20,346 nt of DNA, taken from assembly GCA_943371625.1 (NCBI GenBank), contig CALRVN010000012.1:1-20346 (forward strand), given 5' to 3'. The notes below the pieces were generated by a model. That model saw only the letters and a program-made list of their open reading frames with translations. It searched no databases and had not been told where the DNA came from. Below are positions 6,560 through 14,137 of the stretch, piece by piece (position 1 is the stretch's first letter; each line of letters begins with the position of its first letter). The position numbers and the translations under genes are program-made. Source of the stretch: Hyphomicrobium_A sp943371625 (GTDB lineage: Bacteria; Pseudomonadota; Alphaproteobacteria; Rhizobiales; Hyphomicrobiaceae).

Positions 6560-8116
6560 ATGCCTGATCGCATCTTTACGTTCGCCGACGAGGAGGAGCG
6601 CCAGATCTGCGCCTTCCTGCGCGATCCCGCGAGCTATGGCAGCTCCGATCAGACCGTCGACGTCGCCGAAACACACATAGCGCGCGTGTTCCTCGTCGGA
6701 GAGGACGCCTACAAGCTACGCAAGCGCGTCCACTTGCGCTTCGTCGACTTCTCGACCCTGCACGCGCGCCACGCCGCCGCCGTGCGCGAGATGGAAATCA
6801 ACCGCCCGCACGCGCCGCACATATACCTCGGCCTCGTCCCTATCGTGCGCACCGAGGACGGCAGCCTGAGGCTCGGCGGCCGCGGCGAGATCGTCGAGTG
6901 GGCCGTCCACATGCGCCGCTTCCTGCAGGACGCCGTGCTCAGCCGCCGCGAGGAGAAGGGCCCGCTGCCCGAGGACCTCGCCAAGGCGCTTGCCGACATG
7001 GTCGCGCGCTACCACCAGGACAGCCCGGTTTCCGAAGCAGCGGACGGCGCACGCATCATGGCACCGGTTGTCGACCAGCTCACGAGCGCGCTTTCGTTCG
7101 GATACGGCGACGTGGCCAACTCCCTCTCGCAGGCTTTCGAGCGCGGCAAGCCGCTCCTGAGCGAACGCGGCATTGCCGGCTGTGTCCGTCGCTGCCACGG
7201 CGACTTCCACTTAGACAATATCGTCCTGATCAACGAGAAACCCGTGCCGTTCGACGCGCTCGAGTTCAGCGAGGCGCTCGCCACCATCGACGTGCTGTAC
7301 GATCTCGCCTTCCTGCTCATGGACCTCGACGCGCGCGGCGACCGCAATGCGTCCAACGCCGTTCTTAACGCCTACGTCGCCTTCGAGCCCATCGGCGGCG
7401 AGATCGAGGGCCTCGCCTGCTTGCCGTTGTTCCTGGCCAGCCGGGCCGGCGTCAGAGCTGTCGTCGCTATGGCCCGTACCGAGCAACTCGAGCCCGAGGC
7501 GCAGACCGAGCTCAAGGCCGAGATCCGCCGCAACGCTCTGCTCGCCGGCACCTATCTCGCGCCGCCGCCCGCGGTGCTGATTGCCATCGGCGGGTTATCG
7601 GGAACGGGCAAATCGACTCTCGCCGGCGCGCTCGCACCCCACGTCGGTCCAGCCCCTGGCGCGCTCCACCTGCGAAGCGATGTCGAGCGCAAGCGTCTCT
7701 TCGGCGTTCCTGAAACCCAGCGGCTCGACCGCCAGCACTACCGCGTCGGCACCGCGCATCGCGTCTACAGCATCGTCGAAGATAAGGCGCGCCGCGCGCT
7801 CTCCGCCGGACATGCCGTCATCGTCGACGCCGTTTTCGCCAATCAGGAGGAGCGGGCCAATATCGAGGCCATTGCGCGCGATGCCGGCTGCGGCTTTGTC
7901 GGACTGTGGCTGAAAGCGCCCACGGACACGCTCATCGGCCGGGTCGAGCATCGGCGGGGCGATGCCTCGGACGCCGATCGCCGCGTCGTGCGCGAGCAGC
8001 TTGGCTACGACCTGGGCGAGATTGCCTGGCATCAGGTTGACGCATCGCAGACGCCCGAGCACAGCCTCGACGAAGCGCGCCGCGTGCTGTCTTCTCTGGG
8101 CGTTACCTCAACCTAG
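6560..8116 (+). CDS. Bifunctional aminoglycoside phosphotransferase-like / P-loop kinase-like protein
   Basis: The 518-residue protein joins two modules. The N-terminal part (about 1-330) resembles the aminoglycoside phosphotransferase/choline-kinase fold, with the catalytic-loop motif HGDFHLDN (213-220) and a metal-binding FDALEF (231-236). The C-terminal part (about 340-510) is a small P-loop kinase domain with Walker A GGLSGTGKST (344-353) and a VIVDAVF segment. This arrangement matches the conserved 'AAA family ATPase / APH-like' proteins (COG2187 plus COG0645). Their substrate is unknown, and antibiotic resistance should not be assumed. It lies 87 bases after the HhH gene on the same strand and ends tail-to-tail, 20 bases from a deacetylase gene. 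The gene is intact and both active-site motifs are present. Confidence 0.85.
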   Translation: MPDRIFTFADEEERQICAFLRDPASYGSSDQTVDVAETHIARVFLVGEDAYKLRKRVHLRFVDFSTLHARHAAAVREMEINRPHAPHIYLGLVPIVRTEDGSLRLGGRGEIVEWAVHMRRFLQDAVLSRREEKGPLPEDLAKALADMVARYHQDSPVSEAADGARIMAPVVDQLTSALSFGYGDVANSLSQAFERGKPLLSERGIAGCVRRCHGDFHLDNIVLINEKPVPFDALEFSEALATIDVLYDLAFLLMDLDARGDRNASNAVLNAYVAFEPIGGEIEGLACLPLFLASRAGVRAVVAMARTEQLEPEAQTELKAEIRRNALLAGTYLAPPPAVLIAIGGLSGTGKSTLAGALAPHVGPAPGALHLRSDVERKRLFGVPETQRLDRQHYRVGTAHRVYSIVEDKARRALSAGHAVIVDAVFANQEERANIEAIARDAGCGFVGLWLKAPTDTLIGRVEHRRGDASDADRRVVREQLGYDLGEIAWHQVDASQTPEHSLDEARRVLSSLGVTST

Positions 8117-8136
8117 TCGCACCGACCGCGGCGGCC

Positions 8137-9285
8137 TTACCACTTGCCGCCAATGGCGCCACTGATGCTCATCGGATCGAGATCGGGGTTCTTGCGCTTG
8201 TTGCGGGCATGCCGCTTGGCGCGCGGCGTTGCGGTAACCGGCTGCGCGACTTCGCCGGCCGTTTCTGCCGCAGTCGCAACGGGCGTGCTCGCCGTCGCGT
8301 GCGTACCGCCTGCGTGCACGCGCTCCTTGGCTTCCGGCGCCAGCACCGTCACCTCGGGATCGCTCTTCTCTTCGAGCGTCGAGACGGAGATCGGCGCGTA
8401 GAACGGAACCAGTTTCTTTTCCGTCGTGGCTGCCGCCGCTTGCTGCTTGCCGGACTTCTTTGCTTCGGCCGCAACGCGCTTCGCCTCGAGTTCGGCGGTG
8501 AGCGCCGGCAGCGGCTCGAAGTTCGACTTCGAGCGCATGTGCACGACCTTATAGCCGCGCTTCTTCAGCTCCGTGAGGATGGTGGGCAGTGCCGCCGCCG
8601 TCGAAGCCTTGATGTCGTGGAACAGGACGATGCCGCCGTTGTGCAACTCGACCTGCGCCAGCGTGCGCGCCGCGAGCCGCGACGGGCTGCCGATGTAGCT
8701 GTCGTTGGAGACGACATCGACCGTGAAAGCCGCGATGCCGCGCTCTTGCAGATGCGCCAGCAGCGGTGCGGAGTCGCTAAGACCCGGGAAGCGGAAGAAC
8801 GGCGCAATCGGCTGCCCGGCGGCGAGCGCTACGGCGGCAAAGCCGCGCTCGATCTGGTCCGTGGAGCGCTCTAGCGACAGCGCCCGCAGGTTGAGCGGAT
8901 GCGACCAAGTATGCGTGCCCATCGTGTGGCCGCGACCCATCACCTCTTTGACCATGTCGGGATAGGCCTGCGCCATCTGCCCGACATAGAAGAACGTCGC
9001 CTTGGTGCAGAATTTGTCCAGCGCTTCGAGGATAGGCTTGGTGTGCTTCGGCATCGGTCCGTCGTCAAACGTCAGCACGACCTCTTTCGGCCCTAAGAAC
9101 CGCGGCTCTTTCTCGTACTTCGTGAAAGCGCCGTACAGCGGACCCGCCTTCGCATCGATCTCGACGATGCGCGACACGCCGAGCGCGTCCTTCGGGTTGG
9201 CGCAGTTCTCTTCGGCCGCAGCCGGTGACATCCCTGCCGCGGCGAGCACGGCGAGCATGAGCGCGATGTTGGAGCGACGGTTCAA
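8137..9285 (-). CDS. Secreted polysaccharide deacetylase (NodB domain), distal copy
   Basis: The 382-residue protein has a signal peptide (NRRSNIALMLAVLAAAG, cleavage near residue 24) and a NodB/CE4 domain. NodB enzymes are metal-dependent and remove N-acetyl groups from chitin, peptidoglycan or other glycans. Motifs are LTFDDGP (71-77), HTWSH (125-129), RFPGLSD (165-171), DVVSND (about 190-195) and LFHD (221-224). The usual RxPY reads RFPG here. After the domain comes a roughly 130-residue Ala/Lys-rich tail ending in a basic stretch (RAKRHARNKRK). The start is a TTG at 9285 with GAGGT (9291-9295) just upstream. It also places all catalytic motifs at the same residue numbers as the neighbouring paralogue, whereas a further TTG at 9333 has no such support. 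It lies 70 bases downstream of its paralogue, probably in one transcript. Confidence 0.85.
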   Translation of the reverse strand: MNRRSNIALMLAVLAAAGMSPAAAEENCANPKDALGVSRIVEIDAKAGPLYGAFTKYEKEPRFLGPKEVVLTFDDGPMPKHTKPILEALDKFCTKATFFYVGQMAQAYPDMVKEVMGRGHTMGTHTWSHPLNLRALSLERSTDQIERGFAAVALAAGQPIAPFFRFPGLSDSAPLLAHLQERGIAAFTVDVVSNDSYIGSPSRLAARTLAQVELHNGGIVLFHDIKASTAAALPTILTELKKRGYKVVHMRSKSNFEPLPALTAELEAKRVAAEAKKSGKQQAAAATTEKKLVPFYAPISVSTLEEKSDPEVTVLAPEAKERVHAGGTHATASTPVATAAETAGEVAQPVTATPRAKRHARNKRKNPDLDPMSISGAIGGKW

Positions 9286-9290
9286 AATGC

Positions 9291-9295
9291 ACCTC
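9291..9295 (-). promoter_or_regulatory. Ribosome binding site that fixes the TTG start of the distal deacetylase
   Basis: GAGGT on the minus strand lies 5 bases before the TTG codon whose first base is 9285. No ATG gives a full signal peptide in this frame, so this site decides the start. Confidence 0.55.
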
Positions 9296-9355
9296 GATAA
9301 ATGCGGCGCCCGACAGGGCGGAGGGATACGCAACTGAATCTCGTCCGGGGTACGC

Positions 9356-10354
9356 TCATGGCGTCAGCCACTTTTTGTACCATGGCACGGTTGAATCTTC
9401 GTTGGTAGTCGATCCGGTATTTTGCGGTGCACTGGCCGTGTGCGTGGCCCACGGGAGCATCGTGTCCGCCTCGCCTGCCCCGGACTGTTGCCAAGTCAGC
9501 GTACGTGGCGCCAGCGGCGTCGCCTTTGCCGCATCGAGTTTGTGCGCGATGAGCTTCTGCGCGCGGGCGTCATACTCGGGCAGAGTATTGGCGCCCGCCT
9601 TCGACACCATGTGCACGACCTTGAACCCGCGCTTTTTCAGCTCGGCGAGAAGATCGGGCAGCGCGTGGGCGGTCGACGGTTGAATATCGTGGAAAAGCAG
9701 GATCCCTTTGCGTCGCCCCGCGAGTTGCGTGAGGACGTTCTTTTTCACTTCCTCAGGATCGCGAGTGCGGAAATCGCGCGAGTCGACGTCGATCATGAAG
9801 CTCGCGATGTCGCGCGTCTTGAGATACGCGACTGCGCCCGTGTTGGGCCGCAGATAGGGAAAGCGGAAAAACGGTGCCACGGGCGCTTCGAGCGCCGCCG
9901 CGACGGTGCTGAGGCCCAGTTCGACCTCTTCCTCGGCCTTGTCCGCCGTCAGCGCCGAGAGCTTTGCATGCGAGAAGGTGTGCGAGCCGATGGTGTGGCC
10001 CTCTTTCGCCACTTCGCGCACCATCGCCGGATCGGCCGCTGCCATGCGGCCGACGATGAAGAACGTCGCCTTCGTGCACTGCTGCGCCAGCGCCTTAAGC
10101 ACCGCTCGCGTATAAGGCTTCAAGGGACCGTCATCGAACGTCAGAACGATCTCGCCGTCGGCGAGAAAGTCGTGGCTGCCGCGCCCGAACAGCGGCCCAT
10201 GGTCCGCGTCGATCTCGACGATCCGCGACAGCCCTAGAACGTCGCTCCGGGTCGCGCAGGAATCGACCTGAGGCGAAGCATCGAGCGCCATCGCGCCGCC
10301 GCACGAAAGCAGCAGCAGGCCCCCAATGCACAACGCGTTCAACCGCCGCTGCAT
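9356..10354 (-). CDS. Secreted polysaccharide deacetylase (NodB domain), proximal copy
   Basis: The 332-residue protein has a signal peptide (RRLNALCIGGLLLLSCGGAMA) and a complete NodB/CE4 domain: LTFDDGP (71-77), HTFSH (125-129), RFPYLRP (164-170), DVDSRDF (about 189-195) and LFHD (220-223). The two His and the Asp form the metal site in this family. It is a clear paralogue of the downstream gene, sharing SRIVEIDA, CTKATFF, APFFRFP and KKRG(F/Y)KVVHM, but with a shorter, differently composed C-terminal tail ending PWYKKWLTP. The start is an ATG with GAAGGG close upstream. Likely substrates are cell-wall or exopolysaccharide N-acetyl groups; the sequence does not say which. It is the first gene of a two-gene minus-strand unit. 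Confidence 0.88.
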   Translation of the reverse strand: MQRRLNALCIGGLLLLSCGGAMALDASPQVDSCATRSDVLGLSRIVEIDADHGPLFGRGSHDFLADGEIVLTFDDGPLKPYTRAVLKALAQQCTKATFFIVGRMAAADPAMVREVAKEGHTIGSHTFSHAKLSALTADKAEEEVELGLSTVAAALEAPVAPFFRFPYLRPNTGAVAYLKTRDIASFMIDVDSRDFRTRDPEEVKKNVLTQLAGRRKGILLFHDIQPSTAHALPDLLAELKKRGFKVVHMVSKAGANTLPEYDARAQKLIAHKLDAAKATPLAPRTLTWQQSGAGEADTMLPWATHTASAPQNTGSTTNEDSTVPWYKKWLTP

Positions 10355-10439
10355 CTACCCTTCGCCCGCTGAAAGCTCCCGCCGCCCAGGAGCGCCCTCA
10401 ACCAGCCCAAGTCCCGACTAGTAGGCCGGAACTGCTAAG

Positions 10440-10452
10440 ATTTACTGTAAAT
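10440..10452. promoter_or_regulatory. AT-rich palindrome ATTTACTGTAAAT in a divergent promoter region
   Basis: ATTTAC and GTAAAT form a perfect 6-1-6 inverted repeat in an AT-rich patch between the divergent deacetylase and mgtE genes, 85 bases from the deacetylase start. It is a candidate operator. No regulator is recognised from it. Confidence 0.35.
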
Positions 10453-10519
10453 ATTTCCCCTTCCGAACCATCTCCCGGGGCGTTGTTGCATCTGCGCACC
10501 AGCGTCCAAGTGGCCCTGT

Positions 10520-10536
10520 ACGTTGCGCTGCAACGT
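10520..10536. promoter_or_regulatory. Perfect 7-3-7 inverted repeat upstream of mgtE
   Basis: ACGTTGC and GCAACGT are separated by GCT, giving a 17-base inverted repeat 90 bases upstream of the preferred mgtE start. It could be an operator or a short RNA stem in the mgtE leader. No T-run follows and no known Mg2+ riboswitch is recognised. Confidence 0.35.
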
Positions 10537-10625
10537 GCTAAATCGAATGCATCAATCTGTTGCCTGAACTTCTGCTGGGCGGCGCACAGGCGCGGAGGCC
10601 TCGCGGTCGGAGTCTGCCCCGCCCT

Positions 10626-12002
10626 ATGACGGAAATCGACGACAGCCCCGCGCATGAACAGAGCGCGCCGCCGACGGCCGAGCTTGTTCGCGCGGTCACG
10701 GACGCGTTGAACGTCGGCGACACCAGCGACCTGCGCGCGCTCGTCGCCAACGTCGAGGGTGGCGATCTCGCCGACCTCATTGAGCTTCTCGCGCCCGAAC
10801 AGCGTGTCGCGCTCATTCAGGCCCTCGGCGCTGACTTCGATTTCGAAGCGTTGGCGTGGGTCGACGAGCGGGTACGCGACCAGCTTTCGGAAGCGTTGCC
10901 GAACGAGTTCCTCGCCAAAGCCGTCGGCGATCTCGACACTGACGACGCCGCCTACCTGATCGAAAACCTCGAAGCCGACGACCAGAAGGAAATTCTCGAT
11001 CAGCTGCCGCAAGGCGACCGCGCGGCCCTGCAGCGCAACCTGCTCTATCCCGAGGAGACCGCCGGTCGCCTCATGCAGGCCGACTTCGTCGCCGTGCCGC
11101 CGTTCTGGACTGTCGGCCACGTCATCAATTTCGTCCGCGACGCCGAGGAACTCCCCGACACCTTCTCTGAGATCTTCGTCGTGGACCCCGGCTTCCACCT
11201 GCTTGGCAGCGTCGACATCTCGCGCCTGTTGCGCTCCAAGCGCGACGTGCCCGTCGAGCAGATCATGGACGCCGACCGGCACATCGTGCTGGCCACCGAG
11301 GACCAGGAAGCGGTCGCCCGCCAGTTCGAGCGTCATGGGCTCATGGCCGCGCCCGTCGTCGACAAGGACGATCGCCTCGTCGGCGTCGTGACCGTCGATG
11401 ACGTCGTCGAGGTCATCGAGCAGGAAGCCGAGGAGGACGCCAAGCTCCTCGCCGGCGTCGGCGACGAGCGCCTCTCGGACAGCGTGCGCCAGATCGCTCC
11501 GCCGCGCCTCGCCTGGCTGTTTGTCAATCTCGGCACCGCGGTGCTGTCCGCCTCTGTCATCGAAATGTTCGGCGCTAGCATCCAGCAGATGGTGGCTCTG
11601 GCCGTACTCATGCCCATGGTCGCATCGATGGGTGGAAATGCGGGCACGCAGACCATGACCGTCAGCGTGCGCGCCCTCGCCACCGGCGAGCTCAACCCCG
11701 CCAACATCGCGCGCGTCGCCATGCGCGAAGCGGCCGTTGGCATCATCAACGGCTTGACGTTCGCCGTGTTTCTGTCTCTGCTGGCGGTATACTTGTTCGG
11801 CGCCAGCCAGCTCGGCGTGGTCATCGCCATCGCCATCATCATCAACATGCTGGCCGCGGCGCTCGCCGGCATCTTCATCCCGCTGGCGCTCGACCGTTTG
11901 GGTTTCGATCCGGCCGTTGCGTCGACCGTCTTCGTGACGACGGTGACCGACGTCGTCGGCTTCTTCTCGTTCCTCGGGCTTGCAACGCTTTGGATGAAGT
12001 GA
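10626..12002 (+). CDS. mgtE: Magnesium transporter MgtE
   Basis: The 458-residue protein has the full MgtE plan. An N-terminal helical superhelix domain (about 20-140: ALVANVEGGDLADLIELL, LPNEFLAKAVGDLDTDDA) comes first. Two CBS domains follow (about 148-205 and 207-268; GLMAAPVVDKDDRLVGVVTVDD), then a plug-helix region and five membrane helices. The pore signatures MGGNAGTQ (335-342) and TDVVGFFSF (from 441) are present. Asp442 matches the ion-binding Asp of the Thermus MgtE pore. In the family, Mg2+ binding to the cytosolic domains closes the channel, giving self-regulated Mg2+ uptake. The ATG at 10626 gives the standard length. An in-frame TTG at 10560 would add an Arg-rich, atypical 22-residue extension and is rejected. 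The stop codon abuts the ribosome binding site of the next gene. Confidence 0.93.
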   Translation: MTEIDDSPAHEQSAPPTAELVRAVTDALNVGDTSDLRALVANVEGGDLADLIELLAPEQRVALIQALGADFDFEALAWVDERVRDQLSEALPNEFLAKAVGDLDTDDAAYLIENLEADDQKEILDQLPQGDRAALQRNLLYPEETAGRLMQADFVAVPPFWTVGHVINFVRDAEELPDTFSEIFVVDPGFHLLGSVDISRLLRSKRDVPVEQIMDADRHIVLATEDQEAVARQFERHGLMAAPVVDKDDRLVGVVTVDDVVEVIEQEAEEDAKLLAGVGDERLSDSVRQIAPPRLAWLFVNLGTAVLSASVIEMFGASIQQMVALAVLMPMVASMGGNAGTQTMTVSVRALATGELNPANIARVAMREAAVGIINGLTFAVFLSLLAVYLFGASQLGVVIAIAIIINMLAAALAGIFIPLALDRLGFDPAVASTVFVTTVTDVVGFFSFLGLATLWMK

Positions 12003-12008
12003 GGCGAT

Positions 12009-12461
12009 ATGAGCGTCGAGAGCGCTGTCAGCATCCGTCCGCTCAGGGCCACCGACCGCGAGGCGTGGAACGCGCTGTTCGCCGGCTACATTCATTTCTA
12101 CGAGGCGAAAGTCCCGGACGAAGTGATTGAGTTGACCTGGAAGCGCCTCATCGGTGAGGAAGAAGGCTTCTGGGGCATCGTCGCGGTCGACGGCAACGAC
12201 AACCCCATCGGCTTTGCCCACGTGCTGTTCCACCCGTCCACCTGGTCGGCCACCAGCTACTGCTATCTCGAGGATCTGTACGTCGACCGCAATGCGCGCC
12301 GGAGCGGCGTCGGCCGCGCGTTGATCGAAGCCGTCTACGAGGAGGCTGACCGGCGCGGGGCAACCCGCACCTACTGGGCGACGAAAGAGGACAACAGCCA
12401 GGCGCGTCGCGTCTACGACCGCGTTGGCGTCCTCACCCCCTTCGTGCAGTACCGCCGCTGA
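12009..12461 (+). CDS. GNAT family N-acetyltransferase
   Basis: The 150-residue protein is a single GNAT domain that transfers acetyl from acetyl-CoA to an unidentified amine. It begins SIRPLRATDREAW. The acetyl-CoA-binding motif A is visible as YLEDLYVDRNARRSGVGRAL, with the V-x-x-x-x-R-x-x-G-V-G pattern. The C-terminal WATKEDNSQARRVYDRVG fits motif B. Only 6 bases separate it from mgtE, and GAGG (12001-12004) overlaps the mgtE TGA, so the two genes are very likely cotranscribed and perhaps translationally coupled. A role linked to Mg2+ transport is not implied by the sequence. Confidence 0.88.
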   Translation: MSVESAVSIRPLRATDREAWNALFAGYIHFYEAKVPDEVIELTWKRLIGEEEGFWGIVAVDGNDNPIGFAHVLFHPSTWSATSYCYLEDLYVDRNARRSGVGRALIEAVYEEADRRGATRTYWATKEDNSQARRVYDRVGVLTPFVQYRR

Positions 12462-12601
12462 CCTGCGCCCGCGTCTCGCGAAGACAAACGCCGCCGCCTC
12501 CAAGCATGAAATCTTGCACTCAGGAGCATTTTAGCGGTTCGGCTAAGGCCGCAGGCATAACCTGTCGCCCAATCTGGGAGCCCCTCAACCAGGTCGCCCC
12601 C

Positions 12602-13642
12602 ATGACAGATCACCTCTCGCGCCGCCAAGCCCTCGCTGCCCTCGCCGGGGGAGGAGCCGTCGCCATGCTTCCCGGCGCCGCGCATGCCTGCGCACGCGTC
12701 TTCTGGAACGACAACCCCGTGAAGCTCGTCGGGCGTACGCTCGACTGGGGCCGCAACTTCAATGAAGCGATGTGGGCGCTGCCGGCAGGCATGGAGCGCT
12801 CCGGCCGCGTGCCAGATACCCCCGCCAAATGGAAATCGCGCTACGCGAGCGTGATCATCGCTGGCCTCGATATCTGCACCGAAGAGGGCATCAACGAGCG
12901 CGGCCTCGTCGTCAATCTGCTGTTCCTCGAAGGCACGAAGTACGAGGCACGGGATTCAAAGCGGCCCGGCATAGCGTTCTTCCAGTGGCCGCAGTATTAC
13001 CTCGACAACTATGCGACCGTGAACGAGGTGATCGCCAACCTCGACCGGGTGCAGGTCGTCAACACAGCGCTCGGTGCAGAATATCCCGACGGTCTGCCGC
13101 TGCATGTCGCCATCGCGGACGCGAGCGGCCAGTCGGCCATCATCGAGTTCATCAACGGCGAGCCGGTGGTTCACCTGGGCCGCCAGTACCAAGTGATGAC
13201 CAACGAGCCGACCTACGACGAGCAGATCGCCAACATGCTGCGCTACAAAGCCTTCGGCGGCACGGTGACCGAACTGCCGGGAGGCATCCAGGCCGAAGAC
13301 CGGTTCGTCCGCGCGGCCTACACGCTCAAGTATCTGCCCAAGACCAGCGATGCGCCGCAGGCGGTGGCGAGCATGATGAGCCTGATGAACAATGTCTCCG
13401 TGCCGTTCGGCAGTCCGTATGCCGGCGTCTCGGGGACTTATCCGACCTGGTATCGGTCGATCATCGATCCGGGCTCGCGCGTCTACTACGTGCAGACGAC
13501 GATCACGCCCAACACTTTCTGGGTGGAGTTGGACAAGCTCGATTTGAAGCCCGGCGCGGCGCCACGCACGTTGTCGATCTTCGATCCCGAGCTGATGGGC
13601 GAGACGAGCGGCCGTTTCAAGGAAGCGACGCCGGCCGTCTGA
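12602..13642 (+). CDS. Tat-exported Ntn hydrolase (choloylglycine hydrolase / penicillin V acylase family)
   Basis: The 346-residue protein starts with a twin-arginine-type signal peptide (SRRQALAALAGG, then AAHA). Cys30 follows directly at the expected cleavage site. In this family the N-terminal Cys is the nucleophile that cleaves linear amide bonds (penicillin V, conjugated bile salts, acyl-homoserine lactones). Other matching residues are Arg45 and Asp48 (GRTLDW), Asn201 (MTNEPTY) and Arg234/Arg237 (EDRFVRAAY); EEGINERGL is the typical loop. Signal cleavage therefore probably both exports and activates the enzyme. The ATG at 12602 is preferred over an in-frame start at 12506, because the latter would put 32 residues before the twin-arginine motif. 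Substrate is not determinable; in a likely environmental alphaproteobacterium, N-acyl amides or acyl-homoserine lactones are plausible. Confidence 0.87.
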   Translation: MTDHLSRRQALAALAGGGAVAMLPGAAHACARVFWNDNPVKLVGRTLDWGRNFNEAMWALPAGMERSGRVPDTPAKWKSRYASVIIAGLDICTEEGINERGLVVNLLFLEGTKYEARDSKRPGIAFFQWPQYYLDNYATVNEVIANLDRVQVVNTALGAEYPDGLPLHVAIADASGQSAIIEFINGEPVVHLGRQYQVMTNEPTYDEQIANMLRYKAFGGTVTELPGGIQAEDRFVRAAYTLKYLPKTSDAPQAVASMMSLMNNVSVPFGSPYAGVSGTYPTWYRSIIDPGSRVYYVQTTITPNTFWVELDKLDLKPGAAPRTLSIFDPELMGETSGRFKEATPAV

Positions 13643-13877
13643 AATCGGAATTCTTGAAATCGTCTAGGAAGCACCGGCGCAGCGTGTAGCCGCGTCCACC
13701 ACTAGCCCGCGGGGGCGGCGTTTCAACCGGGCAAGGCAGCTCTTGAACTTCGGCCTCGGTGAGCTGCGGCGCGTCCGCGGCGGCCGTCGCTGAGAGAGCC
13801 GCGCCGTCGTCCCCGTGCAGCTTCTGCTGCAGATCGCTGATCGCCGCTTCGGCCTTGGCGAGCCGGGCCTGTAGCCC
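13617..13877 (-). pseudogene. Possible decayed coding remnant with coiled-coil-like segment
   Basis: On the minus strand this frame is open without a usable start codon and reads LQARLAKAEAAISDLQQKL, then an Ala-rich DDGAALSATAAADAPQLTEAEVQEL, down to a stop inside the end of the Ntn hydrolase gene. Immediately upstream in another frame (about 13883-13925) the minus strand encodes RVLSTLIIAALAV, which looks like a membrane anchor. A frameshift between the two would explain a broken small membrane-anchored coiled-coil protein. The family is not recognised, and chance in GC-rich DNA is a real alternative. Confidence 0.3.
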
Positions 13878-14137
13878 TCAATTCACACTGCAAGCGCAGC
13901 GATGATCAGCGTCGACAGTACGCGCGGAGTGCCCCTGCTACATCTCCAATCTCGCGCAGGCTCTCTTAGCAGACGCCTTGCCGGACCTCCGGGGGGCGCC
14001 TCCCGGCCCGGACTGTTGCACGCCGACCACGGCCAACGCGGCATGAGAAGGATCGCCGACATAGTCATCGGCATAGTGGACAAGACTAGTATACATATTG
14101 CCATGAGTATCGTTCAGTTTTGCGTACGGAGTTCCGA
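13643..14137. other. Intergenic region before the TonB-dependent receptor gene
   Basis: This stretch of nearly 500 bases has no intact gene. Its left half contains the candidate minus-strand remnant. Its right half includes a GC-rich patch with CCGG-containing inverted repeats near 13980-14020, and an AT-rich patch around 14085-14103 with the palindromes ACTAGT and GTATAC just before the receptor start. The AT-rich patch is the most likely place for the receptor's promoter and an iron-responsive operator, but no good Fur-box or Irr-type match and no correctly spaced promoter hexamers were found. Confidence 0.45.

Noticed and set aside
4817..6676. A 619-residue minus-strand frame opposite the HhH gene
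   Set aside because: Its Gly/Arg/Ser-rich composition mirrors the Ala/Pro-rich linker of the real gene. It has no motif and no start signal.
6560..8116. Antibiotic-resistance aminoglycoside kinase
   Set aside because: The APH-like module is fused to a P-loop kinase domain as in a widespread housekeeping-type family, with no mobile element or resistance context.
10560..10625. N-terminal extension of MgtE from a TTG codon
   Set aside because: The extension is Arg/Pro/Leu-rich and not seen in the family plan. The ATG at 10626 gives the normal length.
10398..12503. A 701-residue open frame on the minus strand opposite mgtE and the GNAT gene
   Set aside because: It is antisense to two confident genes, has Asp/Glu/Arg/His-rich low-information composition, and no family motif. 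It is a GC-rich shadow frame.
13930..14137. Cobalamin riboswitch or classical Fur box ahead of the TonB-dependent receptor
   Set aside because: I looked for the B12-box core and a Fur-like 19-mer palindrome on both strands and found only weak partial resemblance.
14120..14137. TTG start at 14120 for the siderophore receptor
   Set aside because: The ATG at 14138 has GGAG at 6 bases and gives a cleaner signal peptide.
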